From NCBI GenBank assembly GCA_903927685.1, contig CAIYOB010000460.1, forward strand, positions 1-40,795: a stretch of DNA of 40,795 bases, given 5' to 3'. The notes under the pieces were generated by a model. It was not told the origin of the DNA and searched no databases. It was given only the letters and a program-made list of their open reading frames with translations. This stretch comes from an uncultured Planctomycetaceae bacterium (lineage in GTDB: Bacteria > Planctomycetota > Planctomycetia > Pirellulales > Pirellulaceae). This document shows, in pieces, positions 8,890 to 17,583 of the stretch (positions are counted from its first letter, which is position 1; the number at the start of each line of letters is the position of its first letter). A program made the translations under genes and the position numbers.

Positions 8890-9705
8890 TCACGCCGAAC
8901 CGCGTTTTCGCAAGATGAACACGGTATCGGAGATCTCGTCGTTCAATTGCAGCGGCTGGTCGATTTCGTACCAGAAATCGTACACGTCCAGCAGTTCGAA
9001 CGCCGGAACGCGCGTGAACAACCGGCGGATCTGGCGGGCCGTGTACAGCCGCAAGGGGAACTCGTCGCGGAGCCGCAACTCGTTGCCTCCGCGCCGAACC
9101 AGCAGACTGATGCGAATCGTCTCGAGCCGCCGCCGCCGGTCACTCCCCGTCACGCGCAGCGTCACCGTGACCTGCGTCCCGCCCTGCCGCTCGGTCCACC
9201 GTTCGGTGCAGTCCTCGTCGGCATCGGGAGGCAGCAGGTGGAACCCCAGGACGTAAATTCCGCCGGGGCGAAGATGGTCCGCCACGCACTGCAGGTGCCG
9301 GCGGGCGTCCTCCTCGGTCAGCAGGTGGCGGAAGCTGTCAAACGTGTTGTAGGCCGCATCCACGGGATCAGCCAGCGAGAAATCGGCCATGTCCGCTCGG
9401 AACACCTCGGCTTGCAGCCGGCGGCGAGCCAAGCGGCGCCGCAAATACGCCAGCGCGGGCTCGCTCAGGTCGAATCCCGTCACCTGGTAGTTGCGCGCCG
9501 CCAACTCGGCCACCAGACGCCCGGTCCCGCAGGCCGGTTCGAGCAATCGCCGAACGGGGAATTCGTAGTACTTGCGGCACGCCGCTTCGATAAAGTCTGC
9601 CTCCGGCAGCGTCTCCGAACGGAAGGCCAGATCATAGTAGCGTGGCGCGTCGTACCAACTGGTTTGCGCAACGGCTTGGCGGGTCGACATGCGGGTTTTA
9701 CTCAC
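8890..9705 (-). CDS. Class I SAM-dependent methyltransferase
   Basis: A 271-residue methyltransferase. Motif I is LLEPACGTGRLV (near residue 54), followed by VTGFDLSEPALAYL, FRADMADFSL and a post-motif strand RPGGIYVLGFHLL. The C-terminal part has beta-rich sequence (VTVTLRVTGSDRRRRLETI) of the kind found in small-molecule methyltransferases of the Methyltransf_25 type. The start is GTG at 9705 with AGGA about 7 nt upstream; an ATG at 9690 is a possible alternative. It ends 85 bp from the end of moaC and converges with it. Substrate unknown. Confidence 0.85.
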   Translation of the reverse strand: MSKTRMSTRQAVAQTSWYDAPRYYDLAFRSETLPEADFIEAACRKYYEFPVRRLLEPACGTGRLVAELAARNYQVTGFDLSEPALAYLRRRLARRRLQAEVFRADMADFSLADPVDAAYNTFDSFRHLLTEEDARRHLQCVADHLRPGGIYVLGFHLLPPDADEDCTERWTERQGGTQVTVTLRVTGSDRRRRLETIRISLLVRRGGNELRLRDEFPLRLYTARQIRRLFTRVPAFELLDVYDFWYEIDQPLQLNDEISDTVFILRKRGSA

Positions 9706-9730
9706 TTCTGATTCCTGTCGGACCTGCGGC

Positions 9731-10696
9731 TCAGCGAGGCGTGTCGCCGTCGTGCATCCCGCCCATGGTCTTCATCGCATCGTCGTCGATGGTCGTCGCC
9801 AAGGGCCGCACGGAGCCGTCGCAGTAGCCAAAATAGACAATCCCTGGATGGTGACTGCTGAACCGAAAGTACGCCGCATCGCTGAGCCCCCAGGCTGTGG
9901 GCAGGGAACCACTGCCCATCCAACTGTGCGCGTAGTCGCGCCGATTCCCGGACTGGCCCCCGAGCGCTTCGCCGAACAGAAAGGTGTGGCTGGTGCCATC
10001 CATCACGTCTGCCAGCGAACGCACCGACCGATTATACATCGGTCCGCGGTACACGTCCCAGTAGGCGTTTTCCGTCAGTCCCATCCCACCGGCACTGGCG
10101 ACGTAGTTCGTCCGGCCAAGACTCGCCCCGCCGTTCCCGAGCGACAGGTACAATCCCGTCAGCCAGACTTGCCCCGGCGGTGTTTTGGTGTTGTTCTTGT
10201 CCCACCAGGTGTGCAACCCGACAAAGGTCCCCGTGACGTTGGCATACGGGTCGTCGGACGGGCAGAGGAACAGGCCCAATTTGGCCTGCGAAACCGCCCA
10301 AGTCGACGCGTCGGTCCACCATCCGCCAGCGACCTTGGCCACATCCATTTCGACTTCGATCCGTTCGTGGACCGCATGCTGTTCCAGGTACGGCAGCAAA
10401 TACGGCAGGACTCCCACAAACTGGTCGCCAACAGGAGGCGTCTCCACGGGCGGCCAGGGCCCGAGGTATCCTGGCGGAAAGTGCTTGACCGCCCCGTGGA
10501 AGTTGTGCGCCGCCAAGCTGATCTGCCGAAGATTGTTGACGCACTGCGCCCGCCGGGCCGCCTCGCGGGCACTCTGCACGGCTGGCAACAGCAGGGCCAC
10601 CAGAACCCCGATAATGCCGATCACCACCAGCAACTCGACCAGCGTGAAGCCGGGACGCTCGGCGGCAGTAAGCGAATGGCGCGAAAGGGAATTCAT
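9731..10696 (-). CDS. DUF1559 pilin-like secreted protein
   Basis: The 321-residue protein starts with a type IV prepilin-like signal: the [20 protein letters not shown] segment contains the cleavage/methylation motif GFTLVE and the hydrophobic helix. Next come [17 protein letters not shown] and NLRQI, the hallmark of planctomycete DUF1559 proteins. The C-terminus contains [11 protein letters not shown], matching the H-x9-DG ending described for this family. These proteins occur in very large paralogous sets in Planctomycetes; a pseudopilin or surface role is presumed but not proven. ATG at 10696, no clear ribosome-binding site. It ends 25 bp after the methyltransferase gene start on the same strand. 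Confidence 0.93.
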   Translation of the reverse strand: MNSLSRHSLTAAERPGFTLVELLVVIGIIGVLVALLLPAVQSAREAARRAQCVNNLRQISLAAHNFHGAVKHFPPGYLGPWPPVETPPVGDQFVGVLPYLLPYLEQHAVHERIEVEMDVAKVAGGWWTDASTWAVSQAKLGLFLCPSDDPYANVTGTFVGLHTWWDKNNTKTPPGQVWLTGLYLSLGNGGASLGRTNYVASAGGMGLTENAYWDVYRGPMYNRSVRSLADVMDGTSHTFLFGEALGGQSGNRRDYAHSWMGSGSLPTAWGLSDAAYFRFSSHHPGIVYFGYCDGSVRPLATTIDDDAMKTMGGMHDGDTPR

Positions 10697-11010
10697 GGAA
10701 TAGGCTCGACAAACAAACCGGACGGGCTGACGCCCGCCGTTCGCCGGAGGTCTCCCAAGTTATCGTTGTGAGTATCGCCCCTGATGTCAACCGCTTGGCG
10801 GAAAAACTCCGCCGCCCTCGGTTCAACCATCCGCTCCTTGCCACCGCAGGCCGCCAGTTCGGGCGAGTGCAATGCGTCGGGCGCCCGACACGTCGGGCGT
10901 TTGCGACGGATTGACGAAGCCCCTTCCGGGCGTTCAACTGGGATATGACATACGGATTCCTCTTACGGCCCTTCGGCCCCGAGACCGGTTTGTTGGAAAA
11001 AGAAAAACGC

Positions 11011-12945
11011 ATGGACAATTACCCCAGCCTCGAATCCGAATTAGCCAAGTCGGCTCCCCAACTCTGGGCCCTGCGTCCGCTATTTGCCGATGGCGAACTC
11101 CGCAAGATCGAGGCGGCCCGGCAGCGAATCGACGCAGCTTGCCGCACGGTTGTCTACGCGGTCTACGAGAACCACTATGCCCGGAGTGGCGGCATCTTTG
11201 CCGTGGCCGATAATCTGCCTCGCGCTCTGGGTCAGGTGTGCGCCCAGGCGGTTGTCCTGAGTCCTTTTCACCGCCGGCTGAAAAAAGCCCCCCACCCGCC
11301 AGGCGTGATCGTCGGCGAGGTGGATGTTCCGTTCGACGGCCGGTTCGAGAAGACCACGATCTACCGCTACGAGAGCCAAGGTGTGGCTTGGTATCTGTTC
11401 GGAGCCGACGCGTTTTTCGACGCTCCGGGCGGTCCGGCCGGCGGCGATCCGTACGATCACTCCAGCGCCGAACATCCCGGGGTTGATTCGAATCCTCTGC
11501 TGCTGCGTGACGGGCTGTTTGCCGCCGCTGCGATTCCCCACGTGCTGCGAAAGCTGGGCCTGACTCGGAACCTCATCGTCCATGTCCAGGACTGGCAACT
11601 TGCCGCGACCGCACTGACGGTCAAGGAAGCCGTCCTGAACGATGGGCTCGAATCGGCTGCCGTCGTGTTGACCTCGCACAATCCCTACGATTGCGGCGTG
11701 ACACTGGCCGATCTGGCGAAGATCACCCTCCGCGCCAGCGGCGAGCAGTGGCCCCGCCCCGAGCCCGCTACGACGGGCAGTCCGAATGCCGATGCCACCG
11801 AGATTGACACTTGGCCGAAGCCGCCGGTCCTCGGGACGCCCCTGGTGGGCGATCCGGTCCGGACGGGCGCCGCAGCGCAAGAGGCTGCGGAAGCGGACCG
11901 CCGCCGCGCGACCGTCTACGAATGCATGATCCCGTTGTTCGACGCGCCGATGTCGACCGTCAGTCGACAATTCGCCCGGGACTTGACGAGCCACCCGCTG
12001 CAGACGGTGCACTTTGCCAGCCATCTGCAGCGGGTCTTTCGCCTGCGGGGCCTGGTCGGGATCGACAACGGCCTGTTCATGAAGCCCCACTGTGCGTTTT
12101 CGACTGAGGCCGTCGAGCGGGCAACGCGAGGCGACTTTGCGTTGATCCTGGCCGAGAAGTCGGCCAAGCGAGCCAAGATGCTCAAAGCCTTGACCGAATA
12201 CCGTCCGCCCGCTCGAATCGGCGGCCTGCTGGCGGATGGCGACGAAGACTTGACGCATCTGCCGGCCGCACTGCCCGTGTTCATGATGTTCGGGCGGATG
12301 GACCCGGGGCAGAAAGGATTTGACGTGCTGGCCCAAGCGGTACGCAGCTTGCCGCCGGGGACCGCCAAGTTCATCGTTTGTCCGATCGTGCCCGCCCGGG
12401 CCGAAGCATTTCTCGACTTGTGGCGCGCGGTGGCCCGCGAGCGGGCCGGAGAGGTTGTGATCTTCCCGTTCCGCATGCAGCAGGGCTACCTGGAGAGCAT
12501 GTCGGGAGCGACTTACTGCGTCATGCCCTCGTTGCACGAGCCGTTCGGGGCCGCCACCGAGCCGTACCTGCAGGGGGCGCCGGTCGTGGCCCATGCGACC
12601 GGCGGATTGGTGCATCAAGTCATCGCCGTGCGGGAAGACCCCGAACAGGCGACGGGAATCCTGTATCGGCCGCACACGGTCGGCACGGCCGAGCAGCAAG
12701 GCCGCCAGTGGCGAGCGATCCTGGAAGCCGCGGAGCCCGCCAGTCGGATGCACTTTCCCCTGTACGTAACGCTGGTTCGAGGACTCGCCGCCGCTCTGGA
12801 AGAGGCCGCCCGCATCTTCCAAGCGGAACCACAACAGTATGGGCGGATGCTGGCCAACCTATACCCACAAGCCTTGAAATTCGACTGGGACCGGGCCGCC
12901 GCCGAGTACGGCCAGGTCTTTGATGCCGCTGTGCGACGGGGCTGA
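11011..12945 (+). CDS. Starch/glycogen synthase-like glycosyltransferase (GT5)
   Basis: The protein has 644 residues and a GT-B fold. The N-terminal half contains YARSGGIFAVADNLPRALG, the counterpart of the KxGGL substrate loop of glycogen synthases, with Arg-Ser in place of Lys-Thr, and HVQDWQLAATAL, the counterpart of the HDWQ motif. The C-terminal half has FMMFGRMDPGQKGFDVLAQA and MPSLHEPFGAATEP with the E-x7-E type motif, then GAPVVAHATGGLVHQV. It probably transfers glucose from a nucleotide sugar to a glucan. It is longer than bacterial GlgA (about 480 residues) and closer in size and layout to fungal/animal-like or divergent synthases, so the family assignment is firmer than the exact substrate. 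I chose the ATG at 11011 with weak GGAAA upstream; an in-frame ATG at 10945 also exists. It converges with the phosphohexomutase gene. Confidence 0.8.
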   Translation: MDNYPSLESELAKSAPQLWALRPLFADGELRKIEAARQRIDAACRTVVYAVYENHYARSGGIFAVADNLPRALGQVCAQAVVLSPFHRRLKKAPHPPGVIVGEVDVPFDGRFEKTTIYRYESQGVAWYLFGADAFFDAPGGPAGGDPYDHSSAEHPGVDSNPLLLRDGLFAAAAIPHVLRKLGLTRNLIVHVQDWQLAATALTVKEAVLNDGLESAAVVLTSHNPYDCGVTLADLAKITLRASGEQWPRPEPATTGSPNADATEIDTWPKPPVLGTPLVGDPVRTGAAAQEAAEADRRRATVYECMIPLFDAPMSTVSRQFARDLTSHPLQTVHFASHLQRVFRLRGLVGIDNGLFMKPHCAFSTEAVERATRGDFALILAEKSAKRAKMLKALTEYRPPARIGGLLADGDEDLTHLPAALPVFMMFGRMDPGQKGFDVLAQAVRSLPPGTAKFIVCPIVPARAEAFLDLWRAVARERAGEVVIFPFRMQQGYLESMSGATYCVMPSLHEPFGAATEPYLQGAPVVAHATGGLVHQVIAVREDPEQATGILYRPHTVGTAEQQGRQWRAILEAAEPASRMHFPLYVTLVRGLAAALEEAARIFQAEPQQYGRMLANLYPQALKFDWDRAAAEYGQVFDAAVRRG

Positions 12946-12977
12946 ATCGGCGCGGGGAAGCCCTGTGCTCGCACGCT

Positions 12978-14342
12978 TCAGGCGTCTGCCCCACCGGCGG
13001 CGATCACGCGGCCCGCTGCGGCGCACAGTCGCTCGGCTTCGTCTCGCGTTGGGGCCTCGGCGATCGCCCGCACGATCGGCTCGGTATTGCTCGCCCGGAC
13101 CAGCAGCCACTTGCCGGGCCAATCCAGTCGCAAGCCGTCCAGGCGGTCGGCCCGAGCATCGGCGAAGCGGGCCTCCAACGCGTCCAGGACCGTTGCGGTG
13201 CGCTGGGGAGCGAGCGTGAATTTCGTCTTGCACATCGCATAGCGGGGCAACGCCTCCGCCCATTGGCTGAGCCGCTGGTCGCGCTCGGCCAACGCGTCCA
13301 GGATCAGCGCCATGCCGACAAAGCTGTCCCGGACGTAGCCGACGCGGGGATCGATCGGTCCCCCATTGCCTTCGCCGCCGAACACCGCGGCGTGCTCCAG
13401 CATGGCGCCCGTGACGTTCGCCTCGCCGACGGCCGAGCGGAAGAAGGGCACGCCGGACGTCGCCGCGAGATCTTCGGACATGCGGCTGGTCGAACAGTTG
13501 GTGACGACCGGGCCCCGCCGCTGCCGCAAAACATGGTCCAAGCACAGCGCCAGCGTGTACTCCTCGCCGACATAACCGCCCGTCTCGTCGATCAGGGCCA
13601 GGCGGTCCGCATCAGGATCCTGGCAAAAACCCACATCCGCCCCGCAGGCCGTGACCTGAGTCCGCAGACCAGCCAGGTTCTCCTCGGTGGGCTCGGCGGG
13701 GTGGGCGAACCGGCCGTCCGGCGGTTCGCCCACGACCGTGACGTCGCAGCCCAATTGCTGTAACAACGAGCGTCCGAGCCGGCTCCCGGCGCCGTGATTC
13801 GAGTCCAGCAGGACGCGAAAGCGACGCTTGCGGATGCGCGCTACGTCCACGGTTGCCAGGACCAACCGCTGATGTTCGGCGAGCGTATCTTCGATCCTCG
13901 TCATTCGGCCCACCGCGTGATGGGGCACCCATGCGGCCTCGCCGGCCTGGTAGCGGTTCAACACGGCCTGCCCCGCCTCGGCGCTGATCACGCGTCCTGC
14001 CGCCGAGAACAACTTCAGACCGTTGTACTCGGGCGGATTGTGGCTGGCCGAAATCTGAATCCCACCCGCCGCCTGATACTGGCGGACCAGCACGCCCGTG
14101 GTCGGCGTCGCCGCGATGTCGCCGTCCAGGACCTCGCGTCCCAGACCGACGAGCCCCGCGTGGACCGCGGCGGCCAGCATCTGCCCCGTGCCACGCCCGT
14201 CCCGCGTCACGACGATCGGTCCGGCCGGCAAACCGCCCACAAAGGCCGCCGCGTAGCGGATGGCGACGTACGGATCCAGGCCCGCGCCGACGATGCCCCG
14301 TAAGCCCGATACGCTAATGATCAATTGCTGTGCCTGACTCAT
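12978..14342 (-). CDS. Phosphohexomutase (phosphoglucosamine/phosphomannomutase family)
   Basis: A 454-residue alpha-D-phosphohexomutase, interconverting sugar-6-phosphate and sugar-1-phosphate. All four active-site loops are readable: ISASHNPPEYNG with phosphoserine at about Ser100, the Mg-binding DPDADRLALID, the sugar-selecting loop GEGNGGPIDPR, and the phosphate-binding RASNTEPIVRA near the C-terminus. The GEGNGG loop is not the GEQSGH of GlmM or the GEMSGH of bacterial PMM/PGM, so whether the substrate is glucosamine, mannose or glucose phosphate is open. The convergent neighbour is a glycogen-synthase-like gene, compatible with a phosphoglucomutase role, but that is inference. Confidence 0.92.
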   Translation of the reverse strand: MSQAQQLIISVSGLRGIVGAGLDPYVAIRYAAAFVGGLPAGPIVVTRDGRGTGQMLAAAVHAGLVGLGREVLDGDIAATPTTGVLVRQYQAAGGIQISASHNPPEYNGLKLFSAAGRVISAEAGQAVLNRYQAGEAAWVPHHAVGRMTRIEDTLAEHQRLVLATVDVARIRKRRFRVLLDSNHGAGSRLGRSLLQQLGCDVTVVGEPPDGRFAHPAEPTEENLAGLRTQVTACGADVGFCQDPDADRLALIDETGGYVGEEYTLALCLDHVLRQRRGPVVTNCSTSRMSEDLAATSGVPFFRSAVGEANVTGAMLEHAAVFGGEGNGGPIDPRVGYVRDSFVGMALILDALAERDQRLSQWAEALPRYAMCKTKFTLAPQRTATVLDALEARFADARADRLDGLRLDWPGKWLLVRASNTEPIVRAIAEAPTRDEAERLCAAAGRVIAAGGADA

Positions 14343-14403
14343 TGAGGCTCCTTGCGGTCATATTGGCATGCGAGCCGGCATGGCAAAGGGTGGCTCGCCG
14401 GAC

Positions 14404-15570
14404 TCACACCGGAATGGCTAATTCGTCTGCGGCTCCGAACATTTCCGCGGGGCTCAGCCACCAGTCGTCCCATTCGTCAGGATCGGCTGCCGCGCGAAAC
14501 GCGGCCGTCGCGGGCATCATGGACGACTTGCTGAACCGCCCAGGTCCCAAGGCCAGATCCACGCCGCTCCGCCACGCGTCGTCGGGTCCGTCGTCGATTG
14601 GAACGAGGGCTTCCACCACCGTCGGCGCCGGTACTGTCGCGGGTTCGTTTCGCCCCGCGGAGCTGCTAATCGAGAGGTCAAGTGCGGCTTCACGCCCGTC
14701 CCCAGCATGCGCGGCCCCAACACTTGCCGACGACACGTCTTCGCCTTCACCTCCCGCGTTCACCGGTCGCGCGTTGAGATAGTTGATCACCTGCAGCGCA
14801 TCCAGGGCCGTCACCTGGTTCTCGCCGCTGGTGTCGTAGAAAGGCGGCACCAACTCGGCGGTCACAGGCGGCGGCAAATCGCCGGCGCCGGTGCCGTTCA
14901 AGCGATTGATGATGATCAACACGTCCAGCGGCGTGATCGTATTGCTGTTGTCGACATCCAGCCGATTGACGGCGTTTTGCCACGGCAACTGGCTGGCCAT
15001 CGCCGCATCGACGAGCAGCTCGCGCAACGTCGCGAAATTGTTCGAGTTGGCCAAGTCGTGGGAATTCAGGTTGTAGACGCCCACCTTGGCGTTGGTGCCG
15101 TCCAGGATGACGACGTCGCGCAGGGCTACCTGCCAACTGGTGAACACGTCGGACTTGCCGTCGACATTGGCATCGACGTCCTGAAGCCACGGAATGGTGC
15201 GTCCCGCCGTGGCCGAAACGTTTCCCGGTTCCTGCCCCTTTTCATTGACGCCTAACAATTCAATGCGCAGCGCCGGATATGAGCTGCGAAGCTCCTGCTG
15301 CATGGTGTCCATGTAGCCAAACTGGCTACTGCAGTAGCCTCACAACGCGGTCCCAAAGTACCAGCCGGTGACATGCCGCAGATAGTCCCGCGGCGAGACA
15401 CCTTGATTGGCCGTCGCCGACCCGGTGTTCACATCGGTCAGGGTGAAGTCCGGCATCGCGACGGCTTCGCCCTCACCAAGCTCCACCGCAGACAGCGTTT
15501 CCCCCCCATGGAGCAACTGGCGAGCTTCCAGCTGTTCCAGTCGCAGGTGACGCCTTGAACGACTCTTCAT
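14404..15570 (-). CDS. Secreted dockerin redoxin, probable selenoprotein (in-frame TGA, U77)
   Basis: Read as one frame this is a 388-codon gene with TGA at codon 77 (15342-15340). Residues 1-20 have the planctomycete export-type start RRHLRLEQLEARQLLHGG. Residues about 38-195 look like a peroxiredoxin/thioredoxin-like domain: MPDFTLTDVN, then WYFGTAL-U-GYC, where U-x-x-C falls exactly at the CxxC of thioredoxins (F-W-A-E-W-C-G-P-C aligns with F-G-T-A-L-U-G-Y-C). Dockerin-type calcium repeats follow: DVDNSNTITPLDVL (about 204-225) and DTSGENQVTALDALQV (about 245-266), then an acidic, low-complexity tail. The ATG at 15570 has GAGG 9 nt upstream. The frame shows no other stop or shift after the TGA. 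If TGA were a stop, the products would be a 76-residue piece and a redox-motif-less remainder. A hairpin after the TGA resembles a SECIS element. Alternatives are a nonsense mutation or a sequencing error. Confidence 0.75.
15313..15329 (-). promoter_or_regulatory. Candidate bacterial SECIS hairpin downstream of the in-frame TGA
   Basis: On the mRNA (minus strand), GUAGCCA pairs with UGGCUAC (7 bp) around a GUU loop; the outermost A-U loop pair may open to give AGUUU. The apical loop begins 16-17 nt after the UGA and has G then U at its start. Known bacterial SECIS elements have a short apical loop carrying G early, at about 16-37 nt after UGA. A weak lower stem could extend to the bases just after the UGA (15304-15339). 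A competing perfect palindrome, GGCUACUG/CAGUAGCC, starts right after the UGA. Confidence 0.55.
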
Positions 15571-15801
15571 AGCCCACTACCTCAAGCGATATCCAGTCCG
15601 TCTGATAGCTGATTGCCTACGCAATTGCCAGCTGAAACATGGTTGATGGAAGTTCGTTCGACTTTGGTTTGCACAGTCCAGGTTATGGCGGAAGAGCCTT
15701 CGCGGATACCACCTTTACGGGTAGATTCGAGAGGCCAAGCAACTCCGCCCATGCATTCGACGTATCGCAGGGAGCCGGGTTCCCTCGCAGTCACTCGCTT
15801 G

Positions 15802-17136
15802 TCAAGCTGGCAAGGCCGACATTCGCTTGTCGACGTAACCATTCGCTTCGTCATTGCCGACGAAATGCTCCTGCTGCGGATCCCACTTCAGAGTCTGTCC
15901 CAAGCGAATGGCGATGTGGCCAAGGTGGCACAGGGAGGTCGTACGATGGCCGACCTCTTCGTCTTCCAGGGTCCGGCCGCGCGTCTTGACAGCGTCGATG
16001 AAATCCTGTTTATCGCTCTTCAGCGGAAAGTGGATCTCGCTATCCTTGATTTCCGAGGTCAAGATCGACTTCGGTTCGGCCTCCAGGCCCTTGCCATATT
16101 CGCCGTAGATCCAGCCCTCGGTCCCTTCGATCCGCACGTACGGCTTGGATGTCTCGTATTCCTGCGTCGTGCCGTCCGCAAAACGATACTGAATACGAAA
16201 CGACTTCAAGACGTTCCACAGCTTTCCTGCGGGCGGCCAGACGCCCTCGCCCGAGATCTCGACCGGCCCCGTCCGCTCCGTCCCATGACACCACTGGGCG
16301 ATGTCGCACAGGTGGGCGCCCCAGTTGGTGATCATGCCGTCGCAGTAGTCCAGGACGCGCATCCACCCGGGCCGCCCGAACTCGTTACGGGGATGGACTC
16401 GGTTGACGGTATAGGAGGCTTGCGGCACCGAACCCTGCCAACGCACGTAATCCAGCTCCTCGGGAACCGGCATGTCGGGTGAGGGCGGACAGTCGACGTT
16501 GTCCCCGGCCGGGACGCCGACGCGCAGGGACTTGATCTTGCCGATCCGGCCGTTATGGACCAATTCGGCCATCCGGTGGAAGTACTTTTCCGAGCGGAAT
16601 TCACTATCCACACGGAACACCCGGCCCGCGTCGCGAATCGCTCGCACCAACCGCTGGCCCTCGGCGATCGACCGGGTAATGGGTTTTTCCAGCGATACGT
16701 CCTTGCCGGCTTGAGCCGCCTCGATCGCCAGCGGCACATGCCAATGGTCGGGGGTGCTGATCATCACCGCGTCAATGTCATTGCGCCCCAGCACCTCGCG
16801 ATAGTCGCGATACGCCTTGCAGCCGCCGTGCGTGCCGGCGGCGATTTGAGCCGCATAGTGCTTTTCGATCGCAGCCTGGACTTGCCCCAGCCGCCAGGCA
16901 TCGACATCACACGCGGCCACGACTTGGACATCGGGCATTTTGGCGAACTGGGGCCAATTCTTGAAGAACAGCTGCCGGCCGGTCCCGATCAAGCCCACCG
17001 AGACCCGCTCACTGGGAGCCGCCATCAGACCGCGGCCCAGGGCCGAAGCCGGCACGATCCGTGGGGCAAACCCCAAGGCTGCCCCGCTGGCAGCGGTCCG
17101 CAAGAACGATCTTCGTGTCCAAGTGCGGTGCGTCAT
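15802..17136 (-). CDS. Tat-exported Gfo/Idh/MocA family oxidoreductase
   Basis: A 444-residue NAD(P)-dependent oxidoreductase. The N-terminus carries a twin-arginine signal (WTRRSFLRTAASGAALGFAP). The Rossmann fold begins with VSVGLIGTGRQ; later come VVAACDVDAWRLG and DAVMISTPDHWHVPLAIEAA. The family catalytic/cofactor motif is VSLEKPITRS (EKP), after which comes the alpha/beta C-terminal domain with RWQGSVPQ, WGAHLCDIAQW and GTEGWIYGEYG. This family acts on sugars, inositols and related polyols; exported members are abundant in Planctomycetes. It starts at ATG 17136 with GGGAGACGACG upstream. It ends about 230 bp from the start of the dockerin redoxin gene, on the same strand. Substrate unknown. 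Confidence 0.92.
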   Translation of the reverse strand: MTHRTWTRRSFLRTAASGAALGFAPRIVPASALGRGLMAAPSERVSVGLIGTGRQLFFKNWPQFAKMPDVQVVAACDVDAWRLGQVQAAIEKHYAAQIAAGTHGGCKAYRDYREVLGRNDIDAVMISTPDHWHVPLAIEAAQAGKDVSLEKPITRSIAEGQRLVRAIRDAGRVFRVDSEFRSEKYFHRMAELVHNGRIGKIKSLRVGVPAGDNVDCPPSPDMPVPEELDYVRWQGSVPQASYTVNRVHPRNEFGRPGWMRVLDYCDGMITNWGAHLCDIAQWCHGTERTGPVEISGEGVWPPAGKLWNVLKSFRIQYRFADGTTQEYETSKPYVRIEGTEGWIYGEYGKGLEAEPKSILTSEIKDSEIHFPLKSDKQDFIDAVKTRGRTLEDEEVGHRTTSLCHLGHIAIRLGQTLKWDPQQEHFVGNDEANGYVDKRMSALPA

Positions 17137-17509
17137 CTCGTCGTCTCCCTTGTCCTGTCAAGAAATGCCACTTCCCCCCCATCGCAGAACCGAAGTAATC
17201 CCTGAATCCACGACCTCTCGAGTGTTAATGCACTTCATTTGAGTGGAAAGGTAGAAGCCCCGGTACGATCCAGTCCAACCCTCGACTCCGCGGCATCAAC
17301 CGCTTCCCTTCCTCGCTCGGATCGGATAAACTAGCCCGTCATGTGACGCAAGGCAGAAAGGAACCCGGGTCCAGCCGTGGCCCCCTCCAAAATCCTGGCC
17401 GTTTGTTTGCGTGCGACGGCTAAAGGGTAATGGGTGTCAAAACGGCTGTCAAACAGGGTTTCCTGAGACTTGCCAACAACAACGACCATCCGGCAGAACG
17501 CCACCAGAA
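17137..17509. other. Intergenic region upstream of tRNA-Arg
   Basis: About 370 bp between the start of the oxidoreductase gene (minus) and tRNA-Arg (plus). Nothing coding is seen. TGTCAAA occurs twice 12 bp apart near 17436-17456 on the plus strand, upstream of the tRNA. A weak TTGTTT/GGTAAT pair lies about 90-110 bp before the tRNA, too poor to call as a promoter. Confidence 0.4.
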
Positions 17510-17583
17510 GCGCCCGTAGCTCAATTGGACAGAGCATCGGTCTTCGGAACCGAGGGTTGGGGGTTCGAGTCCCTCCGGGCGCG
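17510..17583 (+). tRNA. tRNA-Arg (anticodon TCG)
   Basis: This is a 74-nt cloverleaf. Acceptor GCGCCCG pairs with CGGGCGC. The D arm is GCTCAATTGGACAGAGC. The anticodon arm is TCGGT-CTTCGGA-ACCGA with TCG at positions 34-36. The variable region is GGGTT, and the T arm GGGGG-TTCGAGT-CCCTC has one G-T pair. The discriminator is G and no CCA is encoded. It reads CGA arginine codons. Confidence 0.95.

Noticed and set aside
14404..15570. TGA as a tryptophan codon (altered genetic code)
   Set aside because: TGA serves as the stop of several neighbouring genes, for example at the ATGA overlaps at 3904, 20932 and 28633, so general reassignment does not fit.
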